A DNA stretch of 64,000 nucleotides from contig NW_006497658.1 in the NCBI RefSeq assembly GCF_000471905.2, positions 2,931,687 to 2,995,686 on the forward strand, in the 5' to 3' direction. Every line of letters begins with the position of its first letter. Position 1 is the stretch's first letter. Shown piece after piece: positions 47,101 through 61,000 of this stretch. The notes under the pieces were generated by a model that did no database searches, was not told the origin of the DNA, and was given only the letters and a program-made list of their open reading frames with translations. A program made the position numbers and the translations under genes. The DNA comes from Amborella trichopoda (Eukaryota; Streptophyta; Magnoliopsida; Amborellales; Amborellaceae).

Positions 47101-50100
47101 ACAAAAGCTAGGCTGATATGGTGAAACTTGAGCCAAACTCAGCAAAACCTAGATTTGGCTATAGTTCCTTGGCCTTGTGGTTGAAGAAACCTTGAATTCT
47201 GATACCAAATTGGGGAAATTCGATAAAAGAGTAAAATCAGCAAGAACGACCAAGTACAACACCTATTAGTAAGTACGAGTTAGTTCAAGTGGAATGATTG
47301 AAAAGGGCAAAGGGTAGGACCAAAAGGACGTGGTTGGAAGTAGTCCGAAAAGATATGGGGACTTAAGGCCTCACTAAGGACATGGCCTTTAATAGAGCTG
47401 AATAGAGAACCAAGATTCATATAACCTACCCAATTAACAGGGAAAAGGCTAAAATGATGATGATGAGTCAAATCAACAAGAAACAACGCAAAACACGAGC
47501 ACAATTCAAAAAAACCTAAGATTTTTTCTCCACACCCAGCTAGGGTAACAAAAGCCTGAGCTTTTCTTTTTTCTCAATTCTAGAAAATCACGTGATTGCC
47601 TTCTCCTAGGTCCCCAGTCACCTCTTTATAATATTATTAAATGCTCCAAGTACAAAAAGTGTCCAAACAAACAATATATTAACCCATATATTCTAATTTA
47701 AACTTAAAATTCATAATGACAGTTTTATCCCAATGAACTCTACCCATGAACAGTACTCATAAATAGTACTTGTGAATAGTACTCATGAAGTAATATATAT
47801 ATATATATATATATCAAAATAAAAATAAAAAAAACCCAAGAATCCCTAAAAAGCAATAAAAACCCTAGAGATAAACCTTAAAACTAAAACTATAATATAC
47901 ATCCTTCGAAATTGAATAAAAAATAAACATAATAACAATTTTTCCCTCCATCGCCTTCTCACTTATTACCCAAATCTATACGAAAAATCTTAGGCCTAAC
48001 TTTTTATACTAAAATAGTAAAGAGTGAGTTTCTTTTGAAGAAAAAGGATAACATCGCAACCCTTCATAACTAGGATCCAAATAGGGCCATTCGTACTATC
48101 ATGATTTCTCAACCTATTGAATCTTAGTCTTCTATAGTAAAAGAAATCAATCCATCATAAGAATGTCAACTTAAATTTTCAAAATCAAAACCACAAGAGC
48201 AGCATGTCCACCAATTATGAAGATTTTAACTGACTCAACAGTTCTAAACAATTCAACTAAATCTGAGATTCAGGTGAAAAAGTTTTGCTACAAGTTTTGA
48301 AATATTAAAATTCTTTTTCCAAAACAACAAATCTGTCTCGCAGTTCTAATAAAGGTCTCCTCACTAGATCATCATAGAATTGAAACACTATTAAACTATT
48401 AAGATAGAAGACATACCTATGACTTTTCCAATAACGCACTTTAATGCCTTCCGAAACTAAACTTCCACAAACAGCAGCAAGCTGTGCTGGCCTCAGGTCC
48501 AAGAAAATTTTATTACGAAGAACCATTGCGAGCCAGAGTTCATTTTCTCCACGGATTGCGGATGCAGTTTCACCAAGGGGAAACAACAATTGTGTATTAA
48601 TGTCCATAGCCCTTGCTTCATGTATGACATTGCTTACCTGTCCCAATATGATAACAGAATAATTAAAAAAACACAAAAACATACATGACTACATATATGT
48701 GAAGCACTAACAGATGAAATGGACCAATATATTACAACAGTAAGCTATGGTAATATGGTTTCTAATTTGATTTGAATTGTTAGTAAATAATCACCATAAT
48801 GGCAGCGGATTGTGCAAAATAATGGTCTTGACCGGTAAACCAGTAGAACTCAGATACTAAAGGCCACTTATCCATAAATTTAAGGTAGAAAACTAAAAGA
48901 ACTGATCCCGGGACAACTGTAAGCACTCAAATCTTGCACAAGAAATTTGTCAAGAGACACATCAAGATGAACGATTCATGGTGAGCCAAAAATAAAGAAA
49001 AAACACACATGGAAACATTAGTCATTGCTTTCCGATACCATTAACAGATCAATGTTACATGTCATCATGTATACTTCACATAGATCGTTACACTGGTTTT
49101 GAGTTTCAAGAAGGTGTGAAATTTAGGATTGTTATAAAGAGATAAAATGATGGATTAAGTCCCTTAAGAACAAATACTTGAGTTTCAAAAGACTACAATA
49201 ACCTGCGTCGAGCGAATTTTGGCATCTTAAACATCTGGGTAATTAAATGCCCACGAAATTGTAAAATAAATCTTCCGGTAACCAAGGTGTACGAGGGAAA
49301 CACAAATGATTCTGTACTATGCAAATCAAAAGTGAATTTGTAAAGTTCGTGGGCCTAGATCTCTAGGAAAGGAGGAACAATGGTAGCAAGAGAGAGAAGG
49401 GAAAACGAGAGAGAGAGAGGAGGGGGAGGGGGGGGGGGGGGGAGGGCGACGAGGTAGGGGAAGTAAAAAGTACGAACCGTAGGCTACATATCAGTGTAGT
49501 TACTTTACTACACAAGTAAGTAAGTTAAACAAAAGAAAAACTATTGTACCTNNNNNNNNNNNNNNNNNNNNNNNNNNNNNNNNNNNNNNNNNNNNNNNNN
49601 NNNNNNNNNNNNNNNNNNNNNNGGGGGGGGGGGGGGAGCACATTGGGGGATAAAAAATGAACCCTAGGCTCATATCATGAGTACTTATACACAAGATAAG
49701 TTACAAAGAAAAACATTGTCCTATAAAAACTACAAAAAGACTAATCAGTCCTAAAGAATACTAAAGTTTCACATAACTACATAGAACAAATATAAAGCAT
49801 ACACATTCTTTACACTACTCTTGGTGCATGTATGTCATGCATTTCCAGGATGAAGACGGTCTTGACCGATTGACTCGGTAAAAATTATCTCCTAGTTGAT
49901 TTCAGCCCTGGCACATGAAGTGGATACGATTTTGGCTGCCACATTCCCTGATCAAATGATAGTCAACATCAATGTGTTTTGTCCTTTCATGGGAGACAGC
50001 ACTAGTGCAGATGGAGATAGCAGCTTGGCTGAAGGAGTGCATTAATATAGGAAATGTGATATGCACTCCCATATCACTTAGGAACGTCATACCCATAAAA

Positions 50101-51998
50101 TTTCAAATAGGGTTTATATTTTTTTTTTATATTTTGTTTCTATATTGGACCACACGACTCCACTCTACCTTTTGCTTCTTGGAGGAACCAAATTCGTCCC
50201 CACCATGGTGCAATACCCAGTAGTCGATTGGCAAACCATTCGGCAACCAACATGCAGCTGCGTAGATCAAGTGAAGAACCACTGCTAAATAAAAGTCCCT
50301 TACCGGGGCTACTTTTGAGATATCTCAAAATATGTGTATCTCATTGTAAATGTGAAGATTAAACACGTGCATAAAATGGCTCCTCAAAATATGTGTATCT
50401 CATTCTAAATGTGACGATTATAACACGTAAATAAAATGCCTCTCACAGCTAATTGCATAGGTAATATTGGGACAATCAAAATACGTCAAGCCAGTGACCG
50501 ATTCGGCCACCCAGACCAGGTTTTAAAACAGTAGATTAACTATTGTTTTTCCTGTTTCGCATAAAAGATCAAGGGTATGCTTGTTGGCATATGCGACCTT
50601 TAAAGCCCGTGAGAGCATGTAAAAACAATGAATTGTGCATTTCAATAGGAGTGTATGTTGGTTGGTTGACTGACTTAGGGTTGGCCGGTCTGTAGCTTGG
50701 ATCATGTCCAAAACCCTTTTTCCCTTAGCATAGGCACTACCATTGAGGGCTTTCTGGAGGATCATCCTTTGTTGAAGTTGGAGATATGCCTAGGGATGGT
50801 TTGTAGGTCAAAAGAGCTTCATGACCTTTTGTGTGCGGCTGTAGGCTTGTACAAGAGAGGGCCACATCCTTAACAAACTTCCACACAACATGTACATATG
50901 ACAGTTGCATTCTCGGAAGAAACCCTATAGAGGGATACATGTACATGTGCTTAGAGAGAGTTCCCTTTATCCTATATACTGATATGTGCATGTGACTTGC
51001 TCTAAGAGGGGGAACTTGGAATCCACATGCTGGGAATATGGTTCCACTACTTGTTAGCCAGCTTTGACGGACCAATCATGACCCATGCGCATAGTTGTTG
51101 GTCATGGTTCCCGTTGCATTGGTTTGAGAAGATAGTTGTGGATCTCAATTTCTAACACAGGTGGAGTGTCCTAATAGTCACTTTTCTTGACGTATTGGTA
51201 CTAATCCACTTCCAGAGGTATTTCTAAGTATTTTAGAACTTTTAAGAACTCAAAAATATTATTTTCAACTTCATTGATGTTCCTATAATTTTTTATATTT
51301 TTTAGTTCTTTGTCGTCTTATTTCTATAAAAATGAGAGGGTTTTTGTGCAGTGTGGGATCCACATGGGGGTGACAAGGCCCCAACTCCTGCACGTGAGGG
51401 GCTCAAATGGATGTGGGACCCACATGGGGGTGCCAACAACCCAACTCCCACACGTGAGGGACTCACATGGGTTTGGGACGTGGGCCCACAAGGCCTCAAG
51501 CCCCACTTAGTGGGACACTCCACAGATCTCCTAGTAAGTTGGGAGATCCATCTGGGAATCCTTTTTGATTTAGAAAATATTTTATAATTGGAAAATCTTG
51601 GAAAAATCCTTGAATATTTTATGAGAATATTTTGCAAAAGTAAAGAATATTTCATGTTTTGGAAAATATTATTATAACTTTGAAAATTAACCAAGACTCT
51701 TTGGCTTTGAATTTATACAATGCCTTTGTGAGATAAAAGAAATTGTAGTCAAAATAGAAGATGAGATTCAACTGGTCTTATCCTAGATTGACTAGTCAAA
51801 GATTCAAGGGATAAAGTTCCTAAATTCCTTCCTAAATCATAATTTTAGGGATGGATGGCTCTTATTTGTTTCTCTCACTGCAAATATTATCAGGAAAGCT
51901 TTTCGTCAAACTGAATCTTAATTGAGTTAGTAACACCCTAGGGCCATTAAGGCCCACATAAGAGGGTTCCTCTCGTCATCCTCTTCACCTGTTTTCTT

Positions 51999-52043
<45 letters not shown>

Positions 52044-55000
52044 GTGGAATGCCCCACCTGTAGGCACTTCGAGATGGCAAAGTTTTAAAAGGGTCTAAAG
52101 AAAACCTATTTATAGTAGCCCATGCTCTCAGCCCCATAATTTTGTGATACAGTATTCCAGAGGTGCTTCCTAGCTCAAAGGATTCAACAAGACCAAAGGA
52201 TTAGAGTGCGCCATTGGTTAGGTAATCAGGTGTGGGGTGCATTAAGTCCTAAGGGGGCAACCCTAGGCAAAGGTTAAGTAAGTCTTCCCATATTTGTTTA
52301 TCAGTTTTATTTCAGATCTTTATTAATATTTATTTAGAAGTCCTAAATTGTTTTAGGAGTCCTATTTGGATAAGGAATTCTACTTGGACTAGGACATCTA
52401 CTTGATTAGAATTCCCAATTTGTATTAGAATTCATATAGAAGTTTGAATTCCATTTTGAATAAAGTTTTTGGCAGTAGGAACTAAATCCTAGATTGTAGG
52501 AGGTTTATTTTCTGTTTCTACATTGTATTGTGGCAATGTAGTTATTAGAAAAGAAAAGAGAAACTTTTGAAACTATAATTAGGAATTTTACAGTCACTTC
52601 TTTCAATACTAGCGCTGTGAAATAGATCCCTCGCATAGAAGTCACAACTTCTATATCTAGAAAATACTTAAGATACCCTAGGTCCTTCTTGTTAAATTCT
52701 CGGTGAAGATGGGTCTTAAGGGAGGATATATTGCCAATTTCATCCCATGCCACAACAGTACATCAACTAAATAAGAAGGAGGATAGTACCCTGAGGTCTC
52801 CTCCTCACAAAGAGGGAATAATCAGAACTGCTCCTGTAGAATCTAATAGCAATCACAGCTTTACAAAATCAATCAAACTGCGCTCGCAGTGATTGCCTAT
52901 GGCCATCAAGAGCCTCTTTCAGCCAATAAACATTCTGGGAGGCCTCAGGAGAACGTCACAAAGGTGGGCGTCTCATATTGCTTCCTCTTCTAGGTATCCA
53001 TGAAGGAAACCCTTATTGACATCCAGTTGGGAGAGATACAAACTACCTTCTACAGGCTGCAACCAATAATAGAACCCTAATAGCTGCCATATTGGCAATT
53101 GGGACAAAAGCATAGTTGTTGAGAGTGAGAGCAAGTGTGGGAATGGGCGCAGAAGCGAGAGACTCGCATCGGCCCTTGGCTGAAGCTCCTTACCTTGGGA
53201 GCATCTGGGAGAGTTGTTCAGGGAAAAGCAGGAAACCACCCTACACACGCATGAACACACATATGACTGTATGCATGTATGCTATTTAGTCCTTTTAAAA
53301 GATGGATGTGTGTATCAATTTATTTATAATTTAAAGTGGTATTTAAAATTGAAAAGTGTAATATACTTTTTTAGCATTATGTATATAAATGCAGAATGAG
53401 AACTCTATAGTATGAAAGTCCAAATAAACAGAAAAAAAATAAAAAGGCCAGAAATTGTACAGTCATAATAATAACTGAACACAAGATTTGCCCAACTTCA
53501 TTCTTCTAACGTATGTCTTCAGCTCCTTTTCCTTGGGTGCAACCAAGGCATTTCCATCATCATTATGGGAAATTTCAGAAATGAAGGGGTTGTAAAAGGT
53601 AGATCCCATGGTGTTGCATTGCTCTCTTCATGTCTAATGTTCTCCCCCTGAAGAGAGCAATGTTGTCTAGCAAAGGAGAAATATGAATTGGATTTAAAGA
53701 AAGTGACATCCATAGAGACATAACAAAGTCTATTAATAAGATAATAGTATTTGAAACACACGAAATGGCTTTAGGATCAAGTTTGTCTCTTTACAACCCA
53801 GAAAATGAACAAAGCACACAACCAAAAACTTTCGAAGGCATGGACAACAAAGGAGAATCAGGTAGAAGTGTTTGGATAGGAGACTTGCCTTGAAGCACTC
53901 TTGATGGCATACGATTTATAAAGGCAAAAATAAGGACAGCATCAGACCAAAAAAAAATTGAAACTTTCGTTCCAAACAAGAGGGATAGGCTAACTCCCAA
54001 CAAATATTGATTTCTTACCATTTTACTTCATCTTTGTGTTTCATTAGATAAAGTGTGGTCAATCTAGTTCAATCATCCATTATTCTTTGTGATAGGAAAT
54101 GAAGTTCTACAATTTTTTGATAACTAACAAATCTTACATTGGAATTGAACATGACCCAATGATGAAAAAGTCTTTGGGAACAAAGAATGCAATATGGAAA
54201 GTAGAGAATGACCAAGCCGGGTGTGCCAAAAATACACCCATACTTTATTAGCAATCACAGACATTGTAGTGCTTTGAGTTTATACAGGAGCTGGTTTTGA
54301 TGCCTCTAAAGGTACAAGTACAACCTTGCATCCTCCCGACCATGCCCAAATGTCCACCCGGTAGGCAAGTTCTGAAAGACAATAAGACGGGAAAAAAGCC
54401 ACACGACAATTTAAAGTCAATACTAACAGATAGAAGATGATTAGACAGCTTGTGAATATGCGAAGTGGACAACAAATCTATGGAGGAAGTTACTGAAACA
54501 GTCCCTTTTCCTTTAATTGGAACAAGGGATCCATCAAAAATCTTGACAAACTCTTGATTGGAACAAGTAGCATAAGTCAAAAAGAGAATTGGACATACCA
54601 GTCATATGTTCAGTGGCTCCTAAATCAATGATCCAAAGAGCTCGAGGAGTCGTGGAACATGATATGCAGATATACCCAATTGGGCGTGAAGACATGCCAC
54701 TTAAAATCAAAAAGCACTTCCTTGGAAACGATCACCAATTCATCCTCACGTACATAAGATGTCTAATCGCGAAGTAGATATTTTGTAGCATCCTGTTGTC
54801 AAGACACAGTATGACTAGTCTCCTCAATGGTTGTAGCTGCATATGATATGCCCGAGTATATTGCACTTAGGACGTCCAATGAGATTCCAACATGTTTCTT
54901 TAGTGTCGTGTGATTTTTCCACAATGAATACAATTGAGCTTATCCTTTACATGAAGTGTGAGGCTCCTGCGACCACCAGTACATCCCCCACCTCAACAAC

Positions 55001-58000
55001 CACTACAGTGAGGACCTCAATTATTAAAAGAATTGGAAACAAGGGCAGATCTTTCAAATTTAGCAACCAACACAACCACAACTTTTCGGCGAGTTTCATC
55101 ACATTGGAGAAGAGAGAATATTGTTCTAAGTGATGGCAGAGTTTTGCCACCCAAAACATTAGATCTTATATTCTCATATCCCGGTTAAAACCTCCTAAAA
55201 GATCTAATATCTTCTTTTGTTCTATGTAGTGATATTCTCATATCCCAGATTAGGACTAGTAGTGATTCAGTTCATCCGAAGACATAAAGAAGCCTAATAG
55301 TCACTTAATTGATAGATCTTTCTGTTTGAAGTCATTGATTTGCTGCTCCAACTCATAGGTTTTTGAGACATTTTCATGTGAGTAGGCTTTTAGCCACTAT
55401 GTCCCATAACTCCTTTTAAGTATTATAATTCATAAATATGCTACTCAACTTGGTTGCATAAAAGTTAACGAGTAATGATCTTATAGGACCCTACCACACC
55501 TAGTAGCATGGGACCCCAAAAGACCACTGTTGGATTTCAATCCAAATCTCAAGATGGAACTCGAATCCCTCCTACTCTTTCTTAAAACAAGTACTCTCTC
55601 TCTCTCCTCATTCGTACTCTCCCTCTTTACTGTCTCTCTCGCCTTTCTCTCTCTACCCTCCCTCTCGCTCTCTTTTTACGGCTCTCACTATTAGGGTCTT
55701 TGTACTCCCCTTTCCTTCTCTCTTACTCCCACTCTCTCTCGCTCCACTTTCTCTCTTCTTCTTCTAATAAACCATATGGCCATCTTGGGCTTAGATAAAA
55801 AGTCACATTGAATCCTCTTCTATCTGTTTGCGTAAACCAATATGCTTTGTCTGGTGTGATGATCGTCTTTGCTCCATTCACAAGGTCGTAGAGAACATGA
55901 TTTCCATCATTTTGGATTATCAGCTGGTATTTTCCAATTGAGTGATTAGTTTCCGAGACACTAGAACTGAGTTTGAAGCCAGTACTCAGTGTCTGTTCTG
56001 ATAAAATGGTGTCCATTGGGGAATCAAAGCTTTCCCATATTACCTGAGAATCAGAATTGTATGAAACGAAGTTACCATTATCAAGCATGGAAGCCAAAGA
56101 AGCCAGTACTGAGTTAAGGAACGCAGGTTCTAATTGGGCTTCACTGTTTCGTAGGATGAGCCCACCATTACTGGATAGAATGATAGAAGAGCCAACTGAA
56201 AAGGGAGGACCATCTGTGTTTGCACACCAAACCAGGGCTTTTTCCGGTGTTTTTGGCATCCAAATTTCTACTTAGAATAGTTGGGGGTCTTTGAGAGGGC
56301 AGAAGCCAAAGGGAAAGTTACCAGAAGGTGAAAGCCACTAACTTGGACTACCACCATTTGGGGCAGCAGAGGGAGAAGAACCCATGCTTATGTTTTGTGA
56401 TTGGGATGATGAGAGAGAAATTGTGACCGAGAAAAGTAGAAGCATCAGAAAGGATTCCATTGATGGAGTAGAAATGCGGCCAAGAAGGTTGTTTCTTGTG
56501 TAAAGCTTGATCCAGGAGAAAGTTGTGAGGGAATGAATTAGAGTGAAGGTAGAGTGATATTCTATGTCAATACACTTGACTAAACTAACTGGTGATCTTA
56601 AATGCCAAGAAAAAGACTTATCGAGGACAAAAACGTATGGAAAATGGGTTTGATGGCTTACTAGAAGAAGAAGAGAGAGTGGAGGGGGAGAAAGCGGGAG
56701 GACGAGAGAAGGAAAGGGGAGTACAGCGACCTTAATAGTGAGAGCAGGAAGAAGAGAGCGAGAGGGAGGGTAGAGAGAGAAAGGTGAGAAAGAGTACGAA
56801 TGAGGGGACAGAAAGAGAAAGAGTTACTTAAAAAAAGTACTTTTTTCAATAAAGAGAGGGAGGGATTCAAATTCCATCTTGAGATTTGGATCGAAATCTA
56901 ACGGTGGTCTTTTGGGGTCCCATTCTACCAACTGCGGCGGGGTCCCATAAGATCATTACTCAAAGTTAAAATCCAGTTCATAACAATCATTTCATCGGCT
57001 TCCCAATCTGCACAAGATGAGTTTTTTGCATCTAGTTTCACTATACGACCATTAGTGGGAATCCAATTCAATCTTTAGTCGTTCTAGAAAGAATTAAACC
57101 CTCATGACTGATTGTCTCGAATGGAATCTGAAGCTTTTAAGAAAAAAGTTCTAACACTTGTTCAACGTTTGGAAGACCTTGAGTGATATCACCAGAATCT
57201 GAATGTGCAAATGTCATGGCAGGAGTAGGGTCGGTCATCCAACATTTTCCTACCCCGAAGGAATAACCTTAAATATCTTGCCCATCCAGATAGATTGTGC
57301 AGTGATTTAAAGTCCAGGGTATTCCATGCTTCATGTTATCCGTGACATTGTTATTTATTCAAGGCCAATGTTCAAAAACAAGGAGGCGGCTGCCTAGGTG
57401 GTTTGGTCTCTAGGCCGCCTAGGTGCAAAGGTGAGTGCCCAGAGACAAAGGCAAGTGCAGATTCTTGCTGATTATTGGCCTCCCCACACCTACCCCCATT
57501 TCATTCTATGTAGAAATGACTTTTTTTTACTCAATAAGTAAGTTTTGTATATAATATATTGTTCAAAACGCAGAAGTCAGAAGTACAGATCAAACATAAA
57601 CATTTACGACTTTAGACTGTAAATTACAAAGTTCAAACTCAAAAGCAACATAAAAAAAACTAAAAAAAGGGGTAAAAAAACAATATTCATTCGATTTCAT
57701 TCGATTTAGGGCCAATGGACTTTTTTATTGAATTACTTTCCAAAAAGCCCAAACTACATGTCAAAATGGGAAAATAATAATGTAAATAGTCAATAACATA
57801 TCAAATATATACCATAACATATTACAAAAAAAAAACAAATAGCAAACAATAATATCAGAAGACATTGACACATTGTGAAAAAAACAAATACATAACCTAA
57901 TAAAAACTATTCAAATATAACAACCTTCTTGAAATGGAATCGATATCGGGCCAACCTAAATCTTTTGGTTCCAAATCTCCTCTTTTACAACCACTAAAAG

Positions 58001-61000
58001 CCTCAAAAAGATTGGGGATGAATATCCTTTAATTTCGTCACGAGGAGGTCTAAAAACTGCGATCTCTATACAAATCTTCAAAATCTTGTTTCTTCAGGTT
58101 TATTCTCACTCTAAACTTCACTAACAATGTTTTTGGGAGCAAGAATGACCCCCAAAACCCTTTTCCCCCTTTTTCTAGGGGGTAAAATGATGATTTTATC
58201 CATTGCCCAAGTGTTTTTTTTTGTCATTGGGCGAGGCAACGCCTAGGCGGGTGCCTTGAAGGACCTGCCTTAAGCAGGATGCCTAGTCCACAACTAGGGA
58301 CTAGACATTTTTGAAAAAAACACCGCCTAGGCGGTCGCTTCGGCAAGGTAGCCATTTTTTCATTCATTTTTCAAGGCAATAAACAGGTTACCACCTTTGT
58401 TGAAATCAGGATACACCCTCAGATTTCTATCCAAGTACTTTGTAAACATCGAAAGCACTACACAGTGCATGAGCCAGTCGGCTACACTATCGAGACTGCA
58501 AATTTCAGAGGTAAAAAGACCTTAATTATATTTGATACACAACAAACAGCAGCAAAGAAAATTAAGATATAAAGTGGCTTCAAGTTTCACCATTCAATAC
58601 ACATCAAATAGTTTTATCAAATCCCCTTCACCAAGATACTTATTGACTCTATGGAAACCTGCCAAGCCTTATCCTTTATGGATGGCGATTTCGGGTACAA
58701 TCACATAAGGATGGCTCCCGAAGAAGGAGAAGCTACGGCATTCTTAACTCCCAAGGGATTCTACTGCTACACAGTAATATCGTTCGGGCTCAAGAATGCA
58801 GCAACCGACCACCCTCATATTTCGATCCAAGTACTTTGTAAACATCGAAAGCACTACACAGTGCATGAGCCAGTCGGTTACACAATTGAGGCTGCAAGTT
58901 TAAGAGATGAAAAGGCCTTAAATATATTTGATACACATCAACCAGCAACAAAGAAAATTAAGACAAAAGTGGCTTCAAGTTTCACCATCCGATACAATTT
59001 ATGCAACTTGCTTGATCATCAAATCACCCATCAATGGGGAGAGCACCTTAAAAAATTGGCACTTTTCCCCAAAAACCAGATCAGATTAAGAATAAATCCT
59101 AGAAAATGACACTTCAGAAAAATGAAAATAAAAATATCTTCAACATAATCCATTTAAAAAAAAACTATTAAGGTTTCTCCCTGTTGTACATTCTCCAATG
59201 GTCTAGCCATGCTGCTGAAACCCGCAGTTATATGGAAAGAGTTTCAAATCTAGACTTTTTACTTTTTCGAATTTGAAACTCATTACGATACCCAGTTGAA
59301 GCGAAGGGAAAGAGAAGGAAGAAGATGAGGAAGAAGGAAATAAAATCTAGATTTATGTGAAGGGAAAGAGGAAGAAGATCTTAAGAAAAGGAAGTGGGTG
59401 CATAAGATAAAGGAGATGAGAGAGTGTGTATGTGTGTGTGTGAGAGAGAGAGAGGTGCGTGAGAGAAATTGAAGAGGAAAAAAGTTGTGTGATACCCCTT
59501 TTCGGATCAGTCACATGCATTTATTGTATTGTTATAAAAAATTACAATAAATGCCCTTATGTAACCAAATAACTCGCACCTACCTTATTAAATAAGATAT
59601 TCCATTTATATCTTAAACTTACTACTGCACTTTCAGTGGAACCAAACCTGCTCAAAGAACGTGCTCAAGCCCAATACTCCAACCTACACTGGGAGTATTG
59701 AAAAAGCACTACTACTTGTACAAAAATACAGGGGTACGATAAATAACCAACAGCTAATGGCCTTTAAATAGCCACAAGTCCGCAAAGATGACCTGCCATT
59801 TAATGGATAAAATAACTTCCTAGGAGAAAATCTAATAAAGAAAGCTTACCCAAAAATGGTGCAACAGAACTGGATGACTGTAAACACCCCAGGTCAGTCC
59901 TGATTAATTTAAGCCCGATTATTTTGAGCAAAGGTACAGGTATTTGATCACCGTTAAAGGGACCTAAGGTATTGATCACTACAAGGGATCTAGGAAAGAA
60001 AAGAAACAAAGGCTGCAAGAGACAGACAAAATAAATATAAACGTTTGTAGGCCTGGATCTCTAGAAGATGTACCTGTCGGTATCCATCACTGCAAGCCTT
60101 ACTCTACCACCATGTAAAGCTTGTGGGCTTGGATCTCTACGAAAGAAGAGAAACAAAGGCTGCAAGAGTGAAAAGGGAAAACAAGAAAGAGATAGAGAGA
60201 GAGAGAGAGAGAGAGATTCAATCCTGAAATAAAGATTATTAGCGACATCAATAGAAGGGATGTCACCATCAATAGAGGGGATGAAACCAGATTATAAATA
60301 GCATGCTAACAAAAGATTAGAAAGCCACTAGAATTGTGAAAAACGAAAAAAGAAAAATTAGAGAGATGGAAAATACGTTGTGGTATATTGGGAATCTAGA
60401 GCAGGCTATCAGTGCATATAGGGAAGTGTTCAAAGGGAAGAGCTAAGAAAATAAAAGTCACCAGGTAAATACTATGGGACCATCAGTCAGTCATACTATC
60501 CAAGAGGACAATTAACTACAGCTCAAGGATGTCGTGAGAAAGTTGTTGCAACAGTATATGCTAGACTAACTCACCATCATTCGAGCCTTATCCCAACTAA
60601 TTGGGGTAGGCCAATATGCCACGCTAAGTATATGATGAAAAGCTGGAGGTGGTGGTAAGAGAGATATAGGGAGGTCTGACAGTCCAAAGGAACAAGATCG
60701 TTATGAATGCTATAAATTGCTTAATTTCCTCAAAGTCCACGTGAAAGACAAAAAGTGAACCTCCAAGGGGCTAAGACTGTTAAAGAGTTCTATAAGCACC
60801 CAATACTCTGCATGTGAGAGAGGATGCTAACAAGGCAAGGAGAGGCCCTAAACAAATGAACTGCACAATGACAAGGTAAACTATCAGCAGTACTCCATTA
60901 AGATACTGGGATTAAGATGACATAACACGGAAAACCTCTTTACTAGATGAAATTGAAAGGGAAACCCGCCAGTAAAGCATATCGAAAGGGCAAAAAGAAA

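Larger units (their letters stand above)
37391..48416 (-). other. ISE2: Giant ISE2 intron, 11.0 kb
   Basis: Bounded by donor GTATGT (48416) and acceptor TTATTTCAG (37391). It contains a 7-kb long-TIR element with a PEX3 fragment and a LINE (38097-45080) and a non-autonomous LTR element with a hAT insertion (45261-47953). A 149-bp-spaced direct repeat (GAGTTTCAGGGC(A/G)AAG at 37817 and 37966) lies near its 3' end. The remaining intron DNA is under 2 kb, a plausible original size. Confidence 0.9.
49640..57360 (-). mobile_element. Ty1/copia element, broken and interrupted
   Basis: Minus-strand order: gag region (about 57340-56975 and, beyond the inserted Pack-MULE, 55460-54900), a protease/gag-pre-integrase region (about 54580-54250, the KGKGTVSVTSS block), integrase (about 54020-53790, INRMPSRVLQGKSP), reverse transcriptase (about 53100-52500, QLDVNKGFLHG and KKDLGYLKYFLDIEV) and RNase H (about 50330-49900, MRYLKSSPGKGLL and HERTKHIDVDYHLIRE). 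A 3' LTR-like stretch lies left of that, near the gap. Some 2 kb between 50.3 and 52.5 kb is not recognisably copia. It is an old fossil with many breaks; the 5' LTR was not found. Confidence 0.8.

Noticed and set aside
55530-56870. CT/GA-rich leaders at 55.6 and 56.7 kb as two separate promoters
   Set aside because: They are the two terminal inverted repeats of the Pack-MULE, so they are copies of one sequence in opposite orientation.
58651-59109. A 152-codon plus-strand open frame as a host gene
   Set aside because: Its first part is gypsy reverse transcriptase, and its second part is a locally duplicated non-coding segment.
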